Of a DNA stretch of 64,000 nt, positions 56,871-64,000 are shown piece by piece; the stretch's first letter is position 1; each line of letters starts with the position of its first letter. The stretch spans positions 1 through 64,000 of the forward strand of contig VDFB02254912.1 of the NCBI GenBank assembly GCA_007258455.2, written 5' to 3'. The notes beneath the pieces are model-generated. The model did no database searches and was not told where the DNA came from. It worked only from the letters and a program-made list of their open reading frames with translations. A program made the translations under genes and the position numbers. This DNA comes from Sequoia sempervirens. Lineage: Eukaryota; Streptophyta; Pinopsida; Cupressales; Cupressaceae.

Positions 56871-59800
56871 ATGGCTAGGAAGGAGACAAGTGGAATAAAA
56901 GGATCAAAAAGGCAAGCAGTGATACATTGGCATGGGATGCTGAGAAAAATGGTAAAGGACACGGTAGTACTTTTGTTCACCGAGATTCGTAAGGAAATCA
57001 GTTGCCATATGCAAAATAATTACACATAAGTAATGGTGAAAATGAGAATCTTTAAAACCTTCTTAAGCCTTTTGGAAAAGATGTTAATATGTGAAAGAGG
57101 ACTAATTAAACGGGATCAGATCAAACCCTATTTTGATGAAAGATCAGGATTAGAATCATTCTTAAAAAATTTGTTAAGGATCTGCTTGGAGAATGCAAGA
57201 TAAATCATACCAGTTGTACGAAGAAGATATCAGTTATTCTCATGGCATTTTGGCCAAATGGTTGTGAACTCTGAATTTTGCCGTTTGGAGGAGTTAGAAA
57301 GCTCAATTGCAACAGTGAACGTAATCATCACCGTGGTATTTAGCTAAAGTGGTTTAAGTTTTGAGCAGGTAACTTATTCAGTGAAATAAGGAATAGAGTT
57401 TTGTAAAGTGGAAGAAAGGAAAGAAGTTTATGATCCAAATATAAATTTTGTGTGTTGCTACGACACAATCTTAAAATATCATCTTATCCATGAATGATGA
57501 ATACTTCAAGAAATAGGAGTGAATGTGATGTAACCTTTTTCAAGTACACATTTTTTAGCATAATGAAAGTATCAAGGGACTTATTTGTTTGAAGCACTTG
57601 TAACGAAATCTCTAACCCATTGTAAATTTTTGGGAAGACTGAAACCAGTGCAGTAATCTACTCTCTTGTTAGTGACTTAGTCAAGTCACGTAGTGCATAG
57701 GGAGTGTTACTCTAGATTATGGCACTTCTTTGGATTTTTGGTAAAATTCCTTTCGAATATTGGCATTTGGCAAGGAATGTCGTTGTTTTATTTCTTAATT
57801 GAAAATGGTTAAACCATCGAATTTTGAAGATTGTTTATTTCTTTTGCCAGTTGGTCAAAATTTGACTAAGTGTCGGAATAAGCTATAAGAGACCAGGTGT
57901 CTCTCAACCCCAGCTACTGACGGAAATGCAGTTTTTGTTTGTTTTGACGTTTTTTTGTAATTTTTTGTGGTTTTTGCAATATATTGAAATGGTGCGATTT
58001 TTGCATAAATTGTTCTAAAATAAAATATAAAATTCAAAACAACAGATTCTGAAGTAAAAACACTCCTAGACTGATGGCGAATGCTTCTATTAATTTTCTA
58101 GATGAGTACAATGAAGAACTACAGACATGCAAGTAAAAAGCAACACTTTTATTTTAAAAACCTGGCTTATTTGGAGCCACCAAAATGAAGAAGTAATGGT
58201 ACGGCCAACCTCAAATTGATGTCTCTCCAGCTTCAAACTGATGCAGAATACTCCAGAAACCTAGGCGTCCCAAATGCTGAAGGCAAAAGATAAAAAGGCA
58301 AGGCGTCTTGGCTTACAGGAAAGGTACGACCTTGCTGCTGTAAAGGTAAGGCCGAAAACCAGCATTAAATGAAATCCGTACGGCCTTGGAATGTGTGCCA
58401 GATGCAAGGTAAATAATGGCCAATGAAAAAGATTTCCTTCTGGAAGAAAATCGATCCAAACCCTTGATAAAAAACTTCACAATAAGCTCTGTAATGACTT
58501 TTGTATGAAGCCACTCAATTGACAAGCTTCAACTGGTATTTCACAGCCTCAATATGTTTGATTCTGAAGAGTTGACGTTCTCTAAAGCCTGTTTGCAAAA
58601 ACCCTTGTTTCTCCAACTCCAATGTGTTCTCAGAGAGAAAAGACAAAATTTGAATAATCATATCATAATGAGTTCTATTATGTCTTTGAGAAATATATAT
58701 CTCTCTCACAAGTTCAACCCTTTGCAAAAAGCTATTAAATGATTAATAAAATTTGCCCCTCTTGACTTAGGCAATTTAATTAATAAATGGCGTCCCTTTT
58801 CAATATGAGTAATAAACACGCATAATTAAAATATTACTCATTTATTATAAAGTATTAAATACTTTATAATTCACCATTAATAATTAAAACTTTAATATTT
58901 CATTAAAGTGACTTTATAATATAAAGTCATAATAATAATCATTTAATAATTATCAAATGCTCCAATATTCACTGTTTGCTCATCAAATCGTCTAACTGGG
59001 TCGAAACTGAGATGACCAACTGAACCAGGTGCCCTTCCAGAAAAAGCAACCCCTGTTTGCCTGACTTACTATAAATAGTAAGTGCATGAATATCACTTTG
59101 TGAGTCTCTGCCAAGGCCCAAACCTGAATCAACTGATGGAGTAATGTCCCAAAATGCAGGATAACTGCCAAAAGCAACCCTCTAATCACATCTGTCAGCC
59201 TACGAGGGTCTAAATGATAGGCTAACCCCTCAAACACCTTAACGTCCTAGGAAGGGGACATTACATAAGCTCATTCTTTTGGTTATTGCTGAAATTAAAG
59301 CTGTTTATATTTTGTTATAGAGCTAAGTATTGTGGGGGTTACCCAAGAATATTTTGGTTGTTCACCACGTTTCATGTAATGATCATCTCTATCATGTCCA
59401 GGATGGGCCTCTAATGGATTGTGTAAGGGAATAATTGTAGGGAAATATATCTGGTATGTCCTTAACCTTGCAAAAGAAACCTTGTGTTATGGTATGTGGG
59501 CGGACAGGAAGTCCAGTAAGCCCAGGTGATTAGTCTCTCCAAGTCGAGCAAGGTAGTGAACTTTATACTCCAGACACTTAGCTAACTAGAGTTGTCGTAC
59601 TTAGTAGGAGGGTATCCTTAGTAGTGTGACAGAGTCGGTTAAGTAGGGGTGCACACCAGAGCTCAGATGGCAACTGAGAGGGATTCCCTCTTATCAATGG
59701 TATGCCGAGTCTTGGAGGACAGTTGAATTAGAAAGGAAATACTGATCCTTTCTCTTGTATTTACATATCAACTTATTAAATGATGCATGAGATAAATGAA

Positions 59801-62590
59801 ATTGGTACCTAATGAATAACCTTTTGGGCTAGAAAAGTGAAGGTTGCTAACCTTTGGTGAAATTCTCTTGGAAAACCTGTATTAAAAATAATTGATTGCT
59901 TTACATAGGAAGAGTACCCACCTTTATGGTGTTTGTTATAACAACTTCCTCAATAATCTTGCTATCAAGATGATTCCATTTGAAACATTGGACAGAAGAA
60001 GATGATGAATTTCTGTAAGCTGGGTAAGCTAGAAGGCAAGATTAGCATTAGTCCAGAAATGTTGTCAGAAATGGATAAGCAAAGCAAACCGATCAAGAAA
60101 GATTGATGTAAGCTAACAATAGATAGAAAAGCTAAACGTCTTTTGTACTTTAACACAATTCTCAGTTAGAGAAGAAAAGATTCATAAGGTAAGGAAGGTA
60201 TACCCAACTAGATTTTAGAACTAGGCATAGTCATCACGAATTCATAGAGTTGCCATTTGATCTTCCCAATGCCCAATTGCGGTTATGAATTTAATGAGCA
60301 GTATTCTCCGAGATTGCTTGGACAAGTTTGAGTTGGTCTTCCTTGATGACAATCTTATTTATTCCAAGAATGAGGAAGAACATCTTCGACATCTTCGGAT
60401 AGTCCTTCAACGTTTAAGGGGACACCAATTTTATGGTAATTTGTCAAAATGCATTTTCTTCCAAAAGGAAGTACAGTAATTGGATCATAACATATCAACT
60501 AAGGGAATAGCAGAAGATCCTGCAAAAATAAAAGCTATAGTAGAATGACTGGTACCTAAGAACGTACACGAGGTTAGGAGCTTCATGGGTCTAGCTAGGT
60601 ATTATCGTAGGTTTGTGAAAAAAATTTCTAGAATTGCTCATCCCATCATCCTCCTTCAGAGAAAGGGAAAGAGGTTTGAATGGACTGCAAAGTGTCAAGA
60701 GGCTTTTGATACATTGAAGGAGAAGTTAACTATAGCACCTATTTTGGTTGTACCAAACCCTAACAGTCGTTTTGCAGTAATCACGGATGCGTCAGGTGAC
60801 GGCTTAGGAGGAGTATTGATGCAAGATGAGAAGGTGGTGGCATATGAATCCCGAAAATTTAAAACAATATGAGCAAAATTATGCACCTCATGATCTGGAA
60901 TTAGCAGCTATCGTTCATGCCTTACAGATGTGGCGACATTACCTGTTAGAGAAAAAAAAAAACATTTGAACTCAAATCAGATCACCAAGGGTTAAAGTAC
61001 TTATTTACTCGTCCTAACTTAAATGCCTGGCAAAGAAGGTGGATGGAGTTAATATCTAATTACGATTTTGAAATCAGTTACATCAAAGGTAAAGAAAATA
61101 GAGTAGCCGATGCATTGAGCCGACGGAGGCATATAATTTCCATGACGGCAGTCAATATTAGTTATAGAGCTCAGGTGTTGCAAAAAGTGAGTGAAGATGA
61201 ATTTTACCTTCAAGTGCGGGAAGCTCTTTAGGCAAATCCATAGGATCCTAAGTATGAAGGATATCAGATTGAGTAAGATGGATTATTAAGGTACAGAGCA
61301 AAACGTACATACTCGACTATCCAGAATTAAGGAAAACAATATGGCAAGAGACCCACTCAACACCCTATTCAAGACACCCTGGGGTAACAAAAATGTTCGC
61401 AGATGTCAAACCCCTATATTTTTACAGAGGAATGAAAAAGGATGCAGCCAGATTTGTTGTAGGTTGTTTTGAATGTCAGAAGGTTAAGGTAGAGCACTAG
61501 CATCCAGCGGGATTATTACAACCTCACAGTGTACCCGAATGGAAATGGCAAGTTATTAGTATGAATTTCGTATAAGGGTTACCGATGACCAAGAACAGGC
61601 ACAATGCAATACTGGTACTAGTGGGCAGACTCACCAAGACAACACATTTCATACCAGGGAATTTGATGGATGGAGCTTCAGTAATTGCTCGGAAATTTGT
61701 GCAAGAAATTTTTGAGATACACAGAGTACCGGAGAAGATTATATCCAACAGGGATGCTAAGATGACATCCAAATTTTGGAAACCCCTATTTTTTGCTTTG
61801 GGAACTCAGCTATATATCAGCACAACCTACCACCCGAAAACCGATGGTCAAACGGAAAAGGTAAATTAGATTTTGGAAGATCTACTCAGAATGTACTGCA
61901 TGCATCAGCAATATAAATGGGAGGAATATTTGCCATTGGTAGAATTCGCTTATAATAACTCTGATCAGTCCGTTATCAAGATGGCACCATTTGAAGTATT
62001 ATACGACAGAAAGTGCAGGACACCAACCAGTTGGGACAGAATGGAGGATAGGATCGTCCTTGGGCCCGAAATGTTCTTAGAAATGGAAGAACAGGTTAAG
62101 CTGATTAAACAGAGGTTAAAAGAAGCTAATGGCCGACAGAATAGTTACGCAGATGCAAAAAGAACTCCCAGGCAGTTTGCAGTTGGGGATAAAGTTCTCT
62201 TATGAGTAAAACCTCAAAAAACCTCAATCAAATTCGGAAAAGCCTCAAAGCTAGCTCCGAGATATGTGGGACCATTTGAAGTCCTGGAAGTTATTAACCC
62301 AGTAGCTTACAGAATTGCTCTACCACCAGCTCTAGCCAAATTACATAATGTGTTTCATGTTTCCTATCTTAAGAAATATTATGAAGATTTTGATCACCAA
62401 AACAACTGGAATTCCTTTCAGGTGCAGAATCCAGGGCTGATCACAGTCGAGCCGCTTAGGGTCCTCGAGGTACGCAGATGCGCTTACGTAACCACGAGGT
62501 TATGTAATCCAAGGTCCAGTGGGACCAGTACTCTAAAGAAAATGCCACTTGGGAGGATTATGAAGAAATCCTTCAGAAATTTCCATATCT
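56871..62590 (+). pseudogene. Element E gag-pol with chromodomain, decayed
   Basis: A gag start candidate lies at 56,871-57,030 (MARKETSGIKGSKRQAV); the rest of gag and the protease are unreadable. RT text appears at 60,230-60,480 (FLDDNLIYSKNEEEHLRHL), then SFMGLARYYRRFVKKISRIA. RNase H lies at about 60,780-61,115 ([21 protein letters not shown]). Integrase at 61,350-62,200 has SMNFV and SNRDAKM where MDF and SDRD are expected, so two catalytic Asp became Asn; the Glu in DGQTEKVN remains. The tail has [13 protein letters not shown] and, after a frameshift near 62,480, a chromodomain end ([18 protein letters not shown]). Many stops are present, and the N-terminal half of RT is missing. Confidence 0.88.
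57884..59265 (-). mobile_element. Solo LTR inside element E, TSD TAAGC
   Basis: 1,382 bp, perfect TSD TAAGC (57,879-57,883 and 59,266-59,270). On the minus strand it starts TGTAATGTCCCCTTCC at 59,265 and ends in TATA, where the terminal CA became TA. No PBS or PPT. The start matches the LTRs of elements C and D. It contains the ACTTACTAT palindrome at 59,064. Confidence 0.85.
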
Positions 62591-62653
62591 TTTGATGAAC
62601 AATTGAAAATAGTATATTAATGTTTATGTTTATGTTTAAAATTTGAAATAAAC

Positions 62654-62689
62654 AATCGTCGAGGATGATGATTCTTAAGGGAAGGAGTA
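62654..62689 (+). promoter_or_regulatory. Element E PPT with upstream hairpin
   Basis: Stem AATCGTC and GATGATT (one G-U pair) around GAGGAT at 62,654-62,673, then 16 bases ending in AAGGGAAGGAGTA before the LTR at 62,690. Confidence 0.75.
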
Positions 62690-64000
62690 TGTTACATCCC
62701 TTACATTGAGACAATGAGTTGGGTTATGTATTTTCAGATGCAAAGTTAGTTGCAAGTAACTGTTTTCATGTGAAAGTGAAATTGAGAATAGAATAGAATA
62801 GATGTTTTATTTATCGTAAGTGTAATGTTAACGATCTTTTTATTCTGCAAGTGAATATCTTGTTTGCGTGAAATTGAAAAGAGAACATGAGATTTAATTT
62901 AAATGCATATTTAACTAGCGGTTGAGAACAATCTAACCATAATACCTATTAGTGGATGCAGGACTGCCGACACAGTGACGGAAAAGGAGATGTCATCAGG
63001 GAGAGAATATGGTAACAAGGACCAATTATATTGTCTACCTCGAGTCGGTGTATGACAAAGTATCTAAGTCGTAACTTGGCCATAAACAATTCAAAATAAT
63101 TATTTATTCTCTAAGTCAATTTAAATATATATAATTATCTTTTATAATTTTAAAAGAAGTTCGCAATTGATTAATAAATGAAATAATTAAATACAAGAAT
63201 CCTTGGAGAGGAGTGAATGAATGTTCATTATCAATTTAACATTTGTAAATATTAAATAATGGCATCAAATGTTTCTTTGCTTCTAATTTTAAAATGAATT
63301 ATAGATGGCGTTGGGCCTTGTGGCGGGACTTCTGGCAGCTCGCCACCCGCATGGAGAAATGCCCAAGAAGGGGCAAATAAAAGGTTTGTTGGAAATTGTT
63401 TGGGAGAATTCGAGCTCCTTAAGGAAAATTTGGTCTTCATTCTTCATCTTTTTCTCATCTCAGAACTCTGGCTCTCTCTCTCTCTCAGTGGGTCAAGCTA
63501 GTTTTTTGTGGCTTCGTTTAAAGCCCTTTCTTGCCATTGTGATTCAAGTCCAATTCCGTTTTGCCTTCCTCACTATGCTAAATCTTCTTTCTTACATTCG
63601 GAAGTCTCTTTTTCCCTGTATCCATCGGCTGGCTCGAGCTCATTCATAATTTCGTCTCCTTCGCTATTGGCGACTTGGAGATTTAAACCTTTTAAGAAAG
63701 TTTTGTTGAAGCGATGGTTTTGAGTTTGGTGTTGGCCTTGCACATCTTCAATCCTATTAGTGGTACCGATACCTGTTACCGTCTTTGGTTCTCTTTCTCG
63801 GCTGGGAGTGTCGGGGTTCTTGGCTTTCGAGGTTGTGGAGAGAAGAATACTAATATCAAGTTTCAATTAAATTTTTCAGGCAAGTAAAGAGTTGTTCCTT
63901 TAAGTAATGATATCAATGTTACTTTTTTATGCAATTTATGTGTTAGCAATCAACTTGGTTATAGTTTTCAAGCTTGAAATCGTTCCTCTCTTAAGAGCAT
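62690..64000 (+). repeat. Element E 3' LTR, cut by the window end
   Basis: First 1,311 bp of the LTR, closely matching 53,422 onward with scattered substitutions and small indels (for example an extra AGAAT near 62,796). Confidence 0.93.

Larger units (their letters stand above)
53422..64000 (+). mobile_element. Element E: decayed Ty3/gypsy chromovirus, truncated by the window
   Basis: The 5' LTR is 53,422-56,241 and the first 1,311 bp of the 3' LTR start at 62,690. PBS, gag-pol remnant, chromodomain and PPT are in order on the plus strand. The base group before it is GATAT, so the right TSD, outside the window, should read GATAT. It carries two later insertions: a MITE in the 5' LTR and a solo LTR in the coding region. 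Confidence 0.9.

Noticed and set aside
1..64000. tRNA or rRNA genes
   Set aside because: No cloverleaf with A and B boxes and no rRNA-like text was found; tRNA-like strings are primer-binding sites only.

Overview
The window reads as nuclear DNA of a seed plant with a very large, repeat-rich genome. A gymnosperm, probably a conifer, fits best, because LTR retrotransposons are nested several deep inside the giant introns of an ordinary housekeeping gene. The taxon is an inference; the layout is read directly from the sequence.

Host gene. Four intact minus-strand exons at 48,292-50,499 encode the catalytic-domain end of a class II starch-branching enzyme (GH13). Splice sites and phases agree. 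No further exon was found, so the downstream intron runs at least from 48,291 to base 1 (over 48 kb) and the upstream intron at least from 50,500 to 64,000. Almost everything else in the window would be intron-borne mobile DNA.

Left part (1-16,415). A fossil Ty3/gypsy element (gag/protease remnants near 1-1.8 kb and 3.5 kb, integrase tail at 4.7-5.2 kb) is interrupted by a solo LTR (1,832-3,464, TSD TGTAT). A copia-type LTR (5,592-5,915 continuing at 12,821-13,960) is split by element A (5,916-12,815, TSD TATAT). A is a young non-autonomous LTR element with 1.84-kb LTRs and a 3.2-kb non-coding interior full of degenerate repeats. A second copy of the window's first kilobase lies at about 14.39-15.41 kb.

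Central nest (16,416-46,694). F is a decayed Ty1/copia element on the minus strand. It contains G (21,423-45,137, TSD GGACC), an 8-kb unit with TG...CA ends, no visible second LTR, and a decayed ORF of about 1,095 codons. G contains C (21,602-37,251, TSD TGTTT), an LTR element carrying an unrecognised, nearly intact ORF of about 970-1,100 codons instead of gag-pol. C contains D (23,887-32,206, TSD TATCC), an apparently very young chromodomain Ty3/gypsy element with an uninterrupted 1,399-residue gag-pol. A 755-bp hAT-like element with an 8-bp TSD also sits in the pol of F.

Right part (46,695-64,000). After the starch-branching exons comes a diverged LTR of the A family (52,006-53,421), cut by E (53,422 to beyond the window end). 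E is a decayed chromodomain Ty3/gypsy element with 2.8-kb LTRs, a 186-bp hAT-like MITE in its 5' LTR, six stem-loop repeats after its primer-binding site, and a solo LTR (57,884-59,265, TSD TAAGC) inside its coding region.

How they connect. A, C and D share the initiator-tRNA-Met primer site, a CCTGCC-type leader motif just after it, similar LTR ends, and an AGGA-loop hairpin 15-17 nt before the 3' LTR. E has a related hairpin. This suggests that D-type elements supply proteins in trans to the non-autonomous families A and C.
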